A stretch of 64,000 nucleotides of DNA from contig NZ_CADFEJ010000012.1 of assembly GCF_902833055.1 (NCBI RefSeq), positions 1 through 64,000 on the forward strand. The letters are read 5' to 3'. The translations under genes and the position numbers were made by a program. How positions within the stretch are numbered: position 1 is the first letter of the stretch; each line of letters opens with the position of its first letter. Source of the DNA: Burkholderia territorii. Lineage in GTDB: Bacteria > Pseudomonadota > Gammaproteobacteria > Burkholderiales > Burkholderiaceae. Positions 25,576-35,008 of the stretch are shown here, piece after piece. The notes below the pieces were generated by a model. The model was not told where the DNA came from. It ran no database searches and worked only from the letters and a program-made list of their open reading frames with translations.

Positions 25576-27030
25576 TCAGCGCGCGGACGCGATCACGTCC
25601 GCCACCGCCGCGGTCAGCTTCTTCGCGTACGGCACGTGCAGGAACTCGTTCGGGCCGTGCGCATTCGACTTCGGCCCGAGCACGCCGCACACCATGAACT
25701 GCGCGGACGGGAAGCCGGCCTGCAGCACGTTCATCAGCGGGATCGTGCCGCCAAGGCCCATGTACGCACAGTCCGCGCCGAAATGGCGGCGCGACGCAGC
25801 GTCGAGCGACGACGCGAGCCACGGCGCGAGATCCGGCGCGCTCCACCCGGTCGCCGCGCCCGCATCCGGCTTGAACGTGACCTTCGCGTTGTACGGCGGA
25901 TCGAGTTCGAGCAGTTCCTTCAGCTGCTGCACGGCCTGTGCGGCGTCGACCAGCGGCGGCAGGCGCAGCGACAGCTTGAACGCGGTGCGCGGACGCAGCA
26001 CGTTGCCCGCGTCGGCGAGCGCCGGCAAGCCGGCCGCGCCCGTCACGGACAGCGACGGACGCCACGTCGAATTCAGCAGCGCCTCGCGCGGATCGGTCGT
26101 GGTCGGCAGCACCGGCTTGCCGTCCGCGCCGCATGCCCACGGCAGGCCCTTCCACACGGCGTCGCCAAGGATCGCGGCGGCCGCGTCGGCTTCGCGCACG
26201 CGGCTGTCGGGAATCTCGCAATGGAACACGCCCGGCAGCAGGTTGCCGTTCTTCGCATCTTCGAGGCGCTCGAACAGCTGGCGCATCACGCGGAAGCTCG
26301 ACGGCGCGATGCCGCCGAACACGCCCGAGTGAACGCCTTCCTCGAGCACCTCGACCTGCAGGTCGCCGGACACCAGCCCGCGCAGCGACGTCGTGAGCCA
26401 CATCTGGTCGTAGTTGCCCGCGCCCGAATCGAGGCACACGACGAGCGACACCTGGCCGAGCCGGTCGCGCAACGCGTCGACGTACGGCAGCAGATCGTAG
26501 CTGCCCGACTCCTCGCAGGTCTCGATCAGGCCGACGCAGCGCGGCCGTTCGACGCCCTGCTCGTCGAGCGCGCCGAGTGCCGCGAGGCTCGCGTAGATCG
26601 CATAGCCGTCGTCCGCGCCGCCGCGGCCGTACAGCTTGCCGTTCTCGAACTTCGGCGTCCACGGGCCGAGGTCCGCGCGCCAGCCGTCGAATTCGGGCTG
26701 CTTGTCGAGGTGGCCGTACAGCAGGATCGTATCGGTGCTGCCGGAGCGCGTCGCGGGCGTTTCGAAGAAGATCACCGGCGTGCGGCCGGGCAAGCGCACG
26801 ATCTCGAGCTTCAGGCCCTTCACCGGCTGGCGTTCGGCCCACTGCGCGGCATCGGTGACGACGCGCTCGAGATACCCGCGCTTCGCCCAGTCGGGGTCGA
26901 ATGCGGGACTCTTCGCGGGGATCGCGATGTAGTCAGTCAGTGCGTGGAGAATTTCATCGTTCCACTTGCGCTCGACGAAGGTAACGAGCTTGTCATGGTC
27001 GAGGACGGGGGTAGTGTCGACGGAGGTCAT
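25576..27030 (-). CDS. M20-family metallopeptidase (CNDP-like)
   Basis: A 484-residue dinuclear zinc peptidase. Visible metal-site features are LLYGHLDKQPEFDGW (zinc His and Asp), the bridging region YGRGGADDGYAIYA, the catalytic-base segment ETCEESGS, and CLDSGAGNYD. A dimerisation domain is inserted in the middle, as in carnosinase-like dipeptidases. ATG at 27030 is chosen; upstream sequence has no family character. It is upstream of the Ldh-type dehydrogenase on the same strand, so a small degradative operon is possible. Confidence 0.88.
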   Translation of the reverse strand: MTSVDTTPVLDHDKLVTFVERKWNDEILHALTDYIAIPAKSPAFDPDWAKRGYLERVVTDAAQWAERQPVKGLKLEIVRLPGRTPVIFFETPATRSGSTDTILLYGHLDKQPEFDGWRADLGPWTPKFENGKLYGRGGADDGYAIYASLAALGALDEQGVERPRCVGLIETCEESGSYDLLPYVDALRDRLGQVSLVVCLDSGAGNYDQMWLTTSLRGLVSGDLQVEVLEEGVHSGVFGGIAPSSFRVMRQLFERLEDAKNGNLLPGVFHCEIPDSRVREADAAAAILGDAVWKGLPWACGADGKPVLPTTTDPREALLNSTWRPSLSVTGAAGLPALADAGNVLRPRTAFKLSLRLPPLVDAAQAVQQLKELLELDPPYNAKVTFKPDAGAATGWSAPDLAPWLASSLDAASRRHFGADCAYMGLGGTIPLMNVLQAGFPSAQFMVCGVLGPKSNAHGPNEFLHVPYAKKLTAAVADVIASAR

Positions 27031-27604
27031 GGTGGCGTGCCTGGATAGGGCTGACGAAAGTTCGGATGATACGCCGATGGTTTGCGCGCGGGGCCCTTTC
27101 CCCGACCGTTTCCGGGCCATTCCGGGCGCGGTTCGCGGTGCCGCCCGAGCGTGCCGCCACGCCGGCGCATGCCCGCTTCCCGCGCTCGATTCGGGAGCGG
27201 ATTCCGCGACAGCGCGCTTTTTAATGCACCCAATAATCGCCAACAAATTCAATCATAAACGCGCACATTATTTACCTCACACCATGATTTAACCGGTCGG
27301 TCAAAAAATCGATTATTCACCCACGCCGACTCGACCGCCCTCTAGACTTACCGGGCCTCCGCTCCACCGCCCTGCCAGCCTCGATGCGGCTTGAAATCGA
27401 TTCCGCGCCGCCATTCCCGGCTTTCGATTTCAATGACATCCGTCAACATTTAACTCATTAAATTTCAACGTTTACCATTACCTGAAATCATTAACGAGAT
27501 AACATGGCGTCGTTCAATAAAACGGCGATCCATTTTCGGAAAACGTCGAACCGGCGCCGGGCCGCGCCACCTCAACCGCATCACGTCCATTCAAGGAGCC
27601 TCGC
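27031..27604. other. AT-rich intergenic leader of the decarboxylase operon
   Basis: A 570-bp gap between divergent genes. From about 27220 to 27500 it is much more A/T-rich than its surroundings, with several CATTAA/TTTAAC-like repeats, and has no convincing gene. Such AT-rich promoters are typical targets for nucleoid silencers and stress regulators. It also contains an imperfect dyad. Confidence 0.55.
27289..27304. promoter_or_regulatory. Imperfect dyad with ACCGGTCGGT core
   Basis: TTAACCGGTCGGTCAA pairs at 12 of 16 positions and resembles TetR-type operators in shape. It lies 300 bp upstream of the antiporter gene, in AT-rich sequence. No TetR gene is adjacent, so the regulator is unknown. 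Confidence 0.3.
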
Positions 27605-29131
27605 ATGTCCGATGCCAGCTCGTCCTCCCCCCGTTCCACCGCCGCGCCAGCCGCGACCGCCGCGCCGAAAATCGGCGTCATCCCCGCCACGCTGATGGTC
27701 GCGGGCAACATGATGGGCTCCGGCGTCTTCATGCTGCCCGCAAACCTCGCGGCCACCGGCGGCATCGCGATCTTCGGCTGGCTGATCACCGTCGTCGGCG
27801 CCGTGTCGCTCGCGCTGGTGTTCGCGAAGCTCGCGGCGATCGACCCGGCCGCCGGCGGCCCGTATGCGTATGCACGCAAGTCGTTCGGCCCGTATATCGG
27901 CTACCAGACCAATCTGATCTACTGGCTCGCGAACGTGCTCGGCAACGTCGGCCTCGCGGTCGCGGGCCTCGGCTATCTCACGCACTTCTTCCCGATGCTG
28001 CGCGACCCGCTGGTCTTCGCGCTCGCGCAGATCTTCGTGATCTGGCTGTTCACCTACGCGAACATCCTCGGGCCGAACGTGGTCGGCCGCGTGCAGTCCG
28101 TCACGACGATCTTCGCGCTCGTGCCGATCCTCGGCATGGCCGTGTTCGGCTGGTTCTGGTTCAGCAAGGACGTGTACCTCGCCGGCTGGAACGTGTCCGG
28201 CACGAGCAGCTTCGGCGCGATCGGCGCGACGCTGAACTTCACGCTGTGGGCGTTCATCGGCGTCGAGAGCGCATCGGTGTCGGCCGGCGTGGTCGAGAAC
28301 CCGTCGCGCAACGTGCCGATCGCGACCGTCGGCGGCGTCGTGCTCGCCGCCGTCTGCTACGTGCTCAGCTCGACCGTCATCATGGGAATGATCCCGAACA
28401 AGGCGCTGCTCGCGTCGAGCGCGCCGTTCGCGGATGCCGCGCGCCTCGCGCTCGGCGACACCGCCGCGAACGCGGTCGCGATCTGCGCGGCGCTCGGCTG
28501 CCTCGGCTCGCTCGCCGGCTGGACGCTGCTGGTCGGCCAGACCGCGAAGGCGGCGGCCGACGACGGCCTGTTCGCCGGCGTGTTCGCGCGCGTGAACTCG
28601 AAGAACGTGCCGTCGGCCGGCCTCGCGATCGTCGCGGTCATCATGTCGGTGCAGGTGCTCGCGACGATGTCGCCGAGCGCGAGCGAGCAGTTCGGCAAGA
28701 TCGCGTCGATCGCCGTGATCATGACGCTGCTGCCGTACATCTATTCGTGCATCGCGATCAAGGTGCTCGGCTACGGCAAGATGCCGTCGCACCAGTTCAC
28801 GTTCTATACGATCGTCGGCCTGATCGGCGCCGTCTACGCGCTGTGGGCGATGGTCGGCTCCGACGGGCAGCAGACGCGCTGGTCGCTGATCTTCGTGATC
28901 GCAACGATCGTGTTCTACGAGCTGTCGATCAACCGCCAGCGCGAAATCGAGGAAACCCATGTCCATCCGGGCGGCCGCTCGCCGCGCTGGGTGCGCTATC
29001 TCGCGCTCGGCGTCACCATCGTCGCGCTCGTCGCGACCTTCTGGATCTCCGTGGGCCGACACAAGGCCGACGTCCTTCACGCACGCTCGCCGGCCGCGGG
29101 CGTCCAGGCAACCCAGCAAACGGGGGAATAA
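27605..29131 (+). CDS. APC-family basic amino acid/polyamine antiporter
   Basis: A 508-residue antiporter of the AdiC/CadB/PotE type with twelve hydrophobic segments and a start IGVIPATLMVAGNMMGSGVF that carries the family's GSG substrate motif in helix 1. IGVESASVSAGVVENPSRNVP marks the helix 6 region. It probably exchanges external amino acid for the amine made by the decarboxylase encoded three bases downstream. A soluble tail plus one extra hydrophobic segment (about residues 460-490) extends beyond the usual ~440-residue length. AAGGAG precedes the ATG. Confidence 0.9.
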   Translation: MSDASSSSPRSTAAPAATAAPKIGVIPATLMVAGNMMGSGVFMLPANLAATGGIAIFGWLITVVGAVSLALVFAKLAAIDPAAGGPYAYARKSFGPYIGYQTNLIYWLANVLGNVGLAVAGLGYLTHFFPMLRDPLVFALAQIFVIWLFTYANILGPNVVGRVQSVTTIFALVPILGMAVFGWFWFSKDVYLAGWNVSGTSSFGAIGATLNFTLWAFIGVESASVSAGVVENPSRNVPIATVGGVVLAAVCYVLSSTVIMGMIPNKALLASSAPFADAARLALGDTAANAVAICAALGCLGSLAGWTLLVGQTAKAAADDGLFAGVFARVNSKNVPSAGLAIVAVIMSVQVLATMSPSASEQFGKIASIAVIMTLLPYIYSCIAIKVLGYGKMPSHQFTFYTIVGLIGAVYALWAMVGSDGQQTRWSLIFVIATIVFYELSINRQREIEETHVHPGGRSPRWVRYLALGVTIVALVATFWISVGRHKADVLHARSPAAGVQATQQTGE

Positions 29132-29134
29132 CCC

Positions 29135-31474
29135 ATGACCGCTTCCTTGACCCAACCGGCGTTCCGCCGCCTCGGCATGAAGGCGCTGCTCGTGCAGCAC
29201 GACATCGACGAACGCACGGCCACCGGACGCGCGGCCACCGCGCTCGTCGAAGAATTGCGCACGCGCCTCGTCGACGTCGTGATTGCGACCTCCGCCGAAG
29301 ACGCGCGCGCGGTAGTCGACGCCGATCCCGCGATCCAGTGCCTGCTGCTCAACTGGGAGCTCGGCAACGATCCCGCTCATGCGCCCGCGCAGGCCGTGCT
29401 CGACGCGATGCGCGCGCGCAATGCGACGGTGCCGGTGTTCCTGCTCGCGAGCCGCGCGAGCGCGGCCGCGATTCCCGTCGACGCGATGCGCAAGGCCGAC
29501 GACTTCATCTGGATGCTGGAAGACACCACCGCGTTCATCGGCGGGCGGATCGTCGCCGCGATCGAACGCTACCGCGAAACCGTGCTGCCGCCGATGTTCC
29601 GCGCACTCGCGCAGTTCTCGCGCGTGTACGAATACTCGTGGCACACGCCGGGCCACACGGGCGGCACCGCGTTCCTGAAATCGCCGGTCGGCCGCGCGTA
29701 CTTCGAATTCTTCGGCGAGGCGCTGTTCCGCTCGGACCTGTCGATCTCGGTCGGCGAACTTGGCTCGCTGCTCGACCACTCGGGCCCGATCGGCGAAAGC
29801 GAACGCTACGCGGCGCGCGTGTTCGGCGCGCACCGCACGTATCACGTGACGAACGGCTCGTCGATGTCGAACCGCGTGATCCTGATGGCGAGCGTCACGC
29901 GCAACCAGGTCGCGCTGTGCGACCGCAACTGCCACAAGTCCGCCGAGCACGCGATGACGATGTCCGGCGCGATTCCGACCTACCTGATTCCGTCGCGCAA
30001 CCATTACGGGATCATCGGGCCGATCATGCCGGAACGGCTCACCGCCGCCGCCGTGCGTCTCGCGATCGACGCGAACCCGCTCGTGCGCGGTCGCGACGGC
30101 ATCGATCCGACGCCCGTGCACGCGCTGATCACGAACTCGACGTACGACGGCCTCTGCTACAACGTCGCGCGCGTCGAGGAACTGCTCGGGCAGAGCGTCG
30201 ACCGATTGCATTTCGACGAAGCGTGGTACGGCTATGCGCGCTTCAATCCGATCTACCGCGATCGTCACGCGATGCACGGCGATCCGGCGCGGCACGACGC
30301 GAGCAAGCCGACCGTGTTCGCGACGCAATCGACGCACAAGCTGCTCGCCGCGCTGTCGCAGGCGTCGTTCATCCATGTTCGCGACGGCCGCAACCCGATC
30401 GAGCATGCGCGCTTCAACGAGGCATACATGATGCATGCGTCGACGTCGCCGAACTACGCGATCATCGCGTCGAACGACGTGAGCGCCGCGATGATGGACG
30501 GCCCCGGCGGCGAGGCACTGACGACCGACGCAATCCGCGAAGCCGTGTCGTTCCGCCGGATGCTCGCGCGGCTGCATGCGGAATGCGAGGAGAACGACGA
30601 CTGGTTCTTCAACGGCTGGCAGCCGGACACCGTGGTCGATCGCAAGACCGGCCGGCGCGTGCGCTTCCACGAAGCGGACGAAACGCTGCTCGCCACCGAT
30701 CCGTCATGCTGGGTGCTGCATCCGGGCGATACGTGGCACGGTTTCGGCGACATCGAGGAAGACTACTGCATGCTCGATCCGATCAAGGTGTCGATCGTCA
30801 CGCCGGGCGTCGCGCCGCACGGCGGGCTGATGCCGGTCGGCATTCCGGCGTCGGTCGTCACCGCGTATCTGGACCGCCACGGCATCGTCGTCGAGAAGAC
30901 GACCGACTTCACGATCCTGTTCCTGTTCTCGCTCGGCGTGACGAAGGGCAAGTGGGGCACGCTCGTCAACACGCTGCTCGACTTCAAGCGCGACTACGAC
31001 GCGAACGCGCCGCTCGAACAGGCGCTGCCGGAACTCGTCGCGCGCTATCCGGACCGCTACGGCAAGCTCGGCCTGCGCGATCTGTGCGACCTGATGTTCA
31101 GCGCGATGAGCGACCTGAAGACGACCGAGATGATGTCGCGCGGCTTCTCGACGCTGCCGAAGCCCGACTTCAGCCCGGCCGAGGCGTTCGAGCATCTCGT
31201 GCACAACGACATCGAGATGCTGGAGCTGTCGGAGATGGAAGGCCGCACGGTCGCGACGGGTGTCGTGCCCTATCCGCCGGGCATTCCGCTGCTGATGCCC
31301 GGCGAGAACGCGGGGCCGGCCGACGGCCCGCTGCTCGGGTACCTGAAGGCACTCGAGCAGTACGACCTGCGCTTCCCCGGCTTCACGCACGACACACACG
31401 GCGTCGAAGTCGAGGACGGCGTGTACCGGATCGCGTGCATCAAGGAAACCGCGCGCGACACCGTCACGCGCTGA
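29135..31474 (+). CDS. Orn/Lys/Arg decarboxylase (acid-inducible type)
   Basis: A 779-residue PLP-dependent decarboxylase with the large inducible-type architecture: an N-terminal receiver-like wing domain (about 1-130), the fold-type I catalytic core with PLP lysine K402 in QSTHKLLAALSQ, HTPGHTGGTAF near residue 175 and the C-terminal domain. Such enzymes consume a proton while turning arginine, lysine or ornithine into agmatine, cadaverine or putrescine. The start is 3 bp after the antiporter stop, with GGGGGA upstream, so this is an acid-resistance type operon. Which amino acid is used cannot be told with certainty; arginine (AdiA-like) is favoured by overall similarity. Confidence 0.92.
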   Translation: MTASLTQPAFRRLGMKALLVQHDIDERTATGRAATALVEELRTRLVDVVIATSAEDARAVVDADPAIQCLLLNWELGNDPAHAPAQAVLDAMRARNATVPVFLLASRASAAAIPVDAMRKADDFIWMLEDTTAFIGGRIVAAIERYRETVLPPMFRALAQFSRVYEYSWHTPGHTGGTAFLKSPVGRAYFEFFGEALFRSDLSISVGELGSLLDHSGPIGESERYAARVFGAHRTYHVTNGSSMSNRVILMASVTRNQVALCDRNCHKSAEHAMTMSGAIPTYLIPSRNHYGIIGPIMPERLTAAAVRLAIDANPLVRGRDGIDPTPVHALITNSTYDGLCYNVARVEELLGQSVDRLHFDEAWYGYARFNPIYRDRHAMHGDPARHDASKPTVFATQSTHKLLAALSQASFIHVRDGRNPIEHARFNEAYMMHASTSPNYAIIASNDVSAAMMDGPGGEALTTDAIREAVSFRRMLARLHAECEENDDWFFNGWQPDTVVDRKTGRRVRFHEADETLLATDPSCWVLHPGDTWHGFGDIEEDYCMLDPIKVSIVTPGVAPHGGLMPVGIPASVVTAYLDRHGIVVEKTTDFTILFLFSLGVTKGKWGTLVNTLLDFKRDYDANAPLEQALPELVARYPDRYGKLGLRDLCDLMFSAMSDLKTTEMMSRGFSTLPKPDFSPAEAFEHLVHNDIEMLELSEMEGRTVATGVVPYPPGIPLLMPGENAGPADGPLLGYLKALEQYDLRFPGFTHDTHGVEVEDGVYRIACIKETARDTVTR

Positions 31475-31484
31475 GCATGCGCGC

Positions 31485-31521
31485 CGCGACGCCGCGCCGG
31501 CAGCACGCGGCCGGCGTCGCG
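31485..31521 (+). terminator. Hairpin after the decarboxylase gene
   Basis: Perfect 10-bp stem CGCGACGCCG/CGGCGTCGCG with a 17-base loop that itself contains GCCGG/CCGGC-like pairing, 11 bases after the stop. No T-run follows, so if it terminates it may need Rho. Confidence 0.45.
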
Positions 31522-31749
31522 ATGCGTGACGGTTCGCCGGTCAGGCAGGCAAACGACCGCCCCATGCGGCGAAGCTGTGCTTCGCCATCCTCATCGAATT
31601 CGCCTTCAGTTCGCCGTGCCACGATACGATCGCGTCGGTCGGCTGCATGGCCTTCGGCGACCGCGATCCGAAGCGTGCGAGAAATCAGCTGGCAATGAAC
31701 GACGAATAAGCGACGGCCGGCGAAGCCGTGGCGGAGGAAAACGCGACGC

Positions 31750-32724
31750 TCACGCGTCAGCGGACCTCACGCCGCGATCCATCCCGCGCCGATACGCGGC
31801 CGGGCTCGTCGCCGCGACACGCCGGAAGTGCCGGCGCAACGACTCCTCGGAACCGAACCCCGCGCGCGCGGCAACCTGCGCGAGCGACATCCCTGGATGC
31901 GCTTCGAGCATGTCCTTCGCGACGTTCACGCGCTCGCGGATCAGCCACGCGAGCGGCGACATCCCCGTCGCGTCCGCGAACTGCCGCTGCAGCGTGCGCG
32001 TGCTCATCGCCGCCTGCGCGGCCAGCGACGCGAGCGTGTGCGGCTCGGCCGCATGCGCGCGCATCCAGTCGATCAGCTTCGCGAGCCGGTCGCTGCCGCC
32101 CGGCGCGACCGGTCGCGGCACGAACTGCGCCTGGCCGCCGTCGCGATGCGGCGGCAGCACGAGGCGCTGCGCGACCCGGTTCGCGATCGCGCCGCCGTGA
32201 TCGCGGCGCACGAGATGCAGCAGCATGTCGAGCCCCGCCGCCGAGCCGGCCGACGTGACGACCTGCCCTTCGTCGACGTACAGCGCGTCGGGATTCACGC
32301 GCAGCGACGGATAGCGCGCCTGCAGGCGCTCGGCGTAGCGCCAGTGCGTCGTGACGGTGAGCCCGTCGAGCACGCCGGCCGCCGCGAGCACGAACACGCC
32401 CGAGCAAATCGAACAGAGCCGCGCGCCGCGACGGTGCGCGGCACGCAGCTTCTTCAGCAACGGTTCCGGCGGCGGCTCGTCGGGATCGCGCCAGCCGGGA
32501 ATCACGATGGTGTCCGCGCGATCGAGCATCGCGAGCCGGTACGGCGCGGCGACCATGATGCCGCCCGCCGCGCGCACGGGCCCCGGCTCGCTCGCGCAGA
32601 CCGCGAAGCGATACCAGTCGACGCCGAGTTCCGGGCGTTCGAGCGCGAACAGTTCGACCACGCAGCCGAATTCGAAGGTGCAGAGGCGATCGTAGGCGAG
32701 CGCGACGACGAGATGATTGTGCAT
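31750..32724 (-). CDS. GlxA-type regulator (DJ-1/PfpI domain plus AraC)
   Basis: A 324-residue regulator: an N-terminal DJ-1/PfpI-like domain (about 1-185, with the elbow ICSGVFVLAAAG) and a C-terminal AraC/XylS double helix-turn-helix (about 215-315, LASLAAQAAMSTRTLQRQFA, then SLAQVAARAGFGSEESLRRHF). FtrA/GlxA regulators of this build sense small metabolites. It diverges from a rhodanese gene with a 111-bp gap, a recurrent pairing that suggests control of sulfur transfer. Confidence 0.88.
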   Translation of the reverse strand: MHNHLVVALAYDRLCTFEFGCVVELFALERPELGVDWYRFAVCASEPGPVRAAGGIMVAAPYRLAMLDRADTIVIPGWRDPDEPPPEPLLKKLRAAHRRGARLCSICSGVFVLAAAGVLDGLTVTTHWRYAERLQARYPSLRVNPDALYVDEGQVVTSAGSAAGLDMLLHLVRRDHGGAIANRVAQRLVLPPHRDGGQAQFVPRPVAPGGSDRLAKLIDWMRAHAAEPHTLASLAAQAAMSTRTLQRQFADATGMSPLAWLIRERVNVAKDMLEAHPGMSLAQVAARAGFGSEESLRRHFRRVAATSPAAYRRGMDRGVRSADA

Positions 32725-32835
32725 GGCGCGATGTTACCGGAACTTGTCGATCGCGCCACTGCCGCGATGGCCGCCGAACCGCGATACTGCCCTTCATCCC
32801 GGCGCATTGGGCGCCGTCCTCCAGGAGTGCCTTTC

Positions 32836-33255
32836 ATGTCCTACGTCACCGACGTCCCCGCCGCCGACAGCGCCGCCGCCCTCGCGCACTTCGAAGCCTC
32901 GTTGCGCTTCGAGACCGACTGCTGGGACGTGCACGACGCGCTCGCGTCCGGCGTGCCCGATTTCGTGCTGCTCGACGTGCGGGGGCCCGAGCAGTTTGCC
33001 GCCGGCCACGTGCCCGGCGCGCGCAACCTGCCGCACCGCAAGATCGTCGCCGGCAAGCTCGCCGACCATCCGGCCGACACGCTGTTCGTCGTCTACTGCG
33101 CGGGGCCGCACTGCAACGGCGCGGCGCGCGCGGCGATCCGGCTCGCGCGCCTCGGCCGCCCGGTGAAGCTGATGATCGGCGGTATCACCGGCTGGCTCGA
33201 CGAAGGTTTCGCGCTGCGCAACGAAATGCAGCCGGCGGACGTCGCCACGCGCTGA
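32836..33255 (+). CDS. Single-domain rhodanese-like sulfurtransferase
   Basis: A 139-residue rhodanese. The first half has the family block VLLDVRGPEQFAAGHVPGARNLPHRKI, and the active-site cysteine is C88 in VVYCAGPHCNGAARAAIRL, with a second cysteine C93 in the loop. The block PVKLMIGGITGWLDEGF is the normal C-terminal end of the fold. It transfers sulfane sulfur to an unknown acceptor. AGGAG lies eight bases before the ATG. Divergent from, and probably regulated by, the GlxA-type protein. Confidence 0.9.
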   Translation: MSYVTDVPAADSAAALAHFEASLRFETDCWDVHDALASGVPDFVLLDVRGPEQFAAGHVPGARNLPHRKIVAGKLADHPADTLFVVYCAGPHCNGAARAAIRLARLGRPVKLMIGGITGWLDEGFALRNEMQPADVATR

Positions 33256-33345
33256 TCGTCATTAAAAACGCAACAATCAATTGCCGGCACACGAACGGAA
33301 AAAGCGCGACAATCGGCCTCATTGAAGTTCGGACGGAGCAGCAAC

Positions 33346-33672
33346 ATGCAACACGAAGTCCTGATTCAGATAGCCGGTTCGGTCGCGGCGATCGCGCTCT
33401 ATTTTCTTCCGGCGGTTGTCGCCGACCGACGCGCCCGGCACGACAAACTGACGATCGCGATGTTCAACGCGCTGTTCGGGTGGACGGGCATCGGCTGGCT
33501 GATGACGCTGTACTGGGCATGCCAGCCGAACCCGCAAACGGATGTCGCGCAAACCATCCTCGCGAAGCGCCGCGGCATCAGCATGCGGACCTTCTCGGCC
33601 GGTCTCGTCGAACGCGTGCAGCGCCGCGTTGCCGCCCAGCAGCAATGGGCCGAGAAGCAAGGTTGCCGCTAG
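33346..33672 (+). CDS. Superinfection immunity family membrane protein
   Basis: A 108-residue small membrane protein with two hydrophobic segments (about 6-25 and 40-62) and the signature FNALFGWTGIGWLMTLYWA typical of the T4 Imm-like superinfection immunity family. In phage T4, Imm blocks DNA entry of a second phage; the role of chromosomal bacterial homologues is not established. The C-terminal third is basic and cytoplasmic in character. GGAGC is upstream of the ATG. Confidence 0.75.
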   Translation: MQHEVLIQIAGSVAAIALYFLPAVVADRRARHDKLTIAMFNALFGWTGIGWLMTLYWACQPNPQTDVAQTILAKRRGISMRTFSAGLVERVQRRVAAQQQWAEKQGCR

Positions 33673-33690
33673 GCAGCCGCGCCGTTCGCC

Positions 33691-34857
33691 TTACCTCGCC
33701 GCGCCGAATTTCGGCATCCTGACGTTTGTCGAGGCCCGGTAGTCCCACACCAGCTTGTCGCGCGGCACGTCACTGCCCGCGCGCAACCACGCCCCGAACG
33801 CCCCCGCCGTCACCGCCCGCGCGATCCGCTCGCCCGGGCACCCATGCGGCCCCGTGCCGAACCCGAAGTTCGGCCCCGGCGCGCGGCCGGGCAGCAACCG
33901 GTTCGGATCGCGATGCACGGCCGGATCGCGATTCGCCGCCGCGAGCACGACCAGGATGGCTGCACCGGCATCGACGGTCACGCCCTCGATCGTCGTGCGC
34001 GACGCGACGAAGCGGCGCGTATTCTGCACCGGCGAATCGAATCGGCCGACCTCGGCGACGAATGCATCGAGCGCCGCGGGCTCCGCCAACGCGCTTTCGG
34101 TGACGGCACCGTCCCACGCGACCAGCACATTGCCGAGCCATGCGGCCGTCGCCTCGCACGTTTGCGACAGCAACCCGACGAGATTCGCGACGAGCGCGCC
34201 GCTCGCGTGCCATCCCGCGGCGCCAGCCGCCTGCTGAATCGCCGCGACCCATGAGCCGTCGTGTGCGCGCGTGCGCGCGACGCGCTCGGTCATCCGGTCG
34301 AGCAGTTGCCGCGCGGCCTCGCTCGCGCGGGCCAGTGCCGCGTCGTCCGACAGCGGCGACAGCGCGGCGACGAAGTCGACGACCAGCGCGGCAATATCGT
34401 CGAGCTGCGTATCGTCGAAGCCGAGCAGATCGGCGACCGCGCACACCGGCACCGTCATGCACCACGCGTTCAGCGCATCGGCGTCATGCGGCGCCGGGAG
34501 CCGGCGGCCGGCGAGTTGCGCGGCCCGCTCGCGCGACGCATCGGCGTCGATCGGCGCGAATGCCGCGCGCAGCGCCTGTTTCGGCACGTCGTGCCGCAAT
34601 GCGCCGTCGTTCATGCGCACGAGCTCGCCGAACAGTGCGCCCGCCGTCGTCCCTCGCAGCGCGGGCGGTACCGGCGCATCGAGCGGCCTGACGCGGCACG
34701 CCGGGTGACAGAGCACGGCCGTGACGCTCGCCGCCCGGCTCGCGACCCACAGGCCGAGCGAGGCGTCGAACGCGAGCGGTGGCCCGTCGACGAGCGTCGA
34801 GTAGTACGGGTAAGGATCGCGGTGCGTGACCGCGGCAATCGGATCGGTCGGGTTCAT
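33691..34857 (-). CDS. Cytochrome P450
   Basis: A 388-residue soluble bacterial P450. The haem-thiolate loop FGFGTGPHGCPGERIA contains C340, and the ExxR motif is EVGR. Length is slightly short for bacterial P450s (about 400). In helix I the usual acid-Thr pair is altered: E235 is present but the next residue is Ala, with Thr only at 237 (QTCEAT). That may change oxygen activation or reflect a peroxide-using or specialised enzyme. No ferredoxin or ferredoxin reductase gene is adjacent. Substrate unknown. Confidence 0.9.
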   Translation of the reverse strand: MNPTDPIAAVTHRDPYPYYSTLVDGPPLAFDASLGLWVASRAASVTAVLCHPACRVRPLDAPVPPALRGTTAGALFGELVRMNDGALRHDVPKQALRAAFAPIDADASRERAAQLAGRRLPAPHDADALNAWCMTVPVCAVADLLGFDDTQLDDIAALVVDFVAALSPLSDDAALARASEAARQLLDRMTERVARTRAHDGSWVAAIQQAAGAAGWHASGALVANLVGLLSQTCEATAAWLGNVLVAWDGAVTESALAEPAALDAFVAEVGRFDSPVQNTRRFVASRTTIEGVTVDAGAAILVVLAAANRDPAVHRDPNRLLPGRAPGPNFGFGTGPHGCPGERIARAVTAGAFGAWLRAGSDVPRDKLVWDYRASTNVRMPKFGAAR

Positions 34858-35008
34858 GCGTGCAGTATCGGTGCGCCGGGCCGACGCATGTTTCGGGTTG
34901 ACGTGAAATGTCGCGGAAGTCGCGGTCATGGGCATGCCGGCGCCGCGGGATGCTGCGATGCAGCAACGCGCGGCCGGTACGCGGCGCGGCGCCGTGCCGG
35001 ACGTGGCG

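Noticed and set aside
31530..31709. Start-less 59-codon frame between the decarboxylase and GlxA-type genes
   Set aside because: Begins directly after a stop and has no start codon until near its end. It reads like the tail of a lost gene, but no family could be named.
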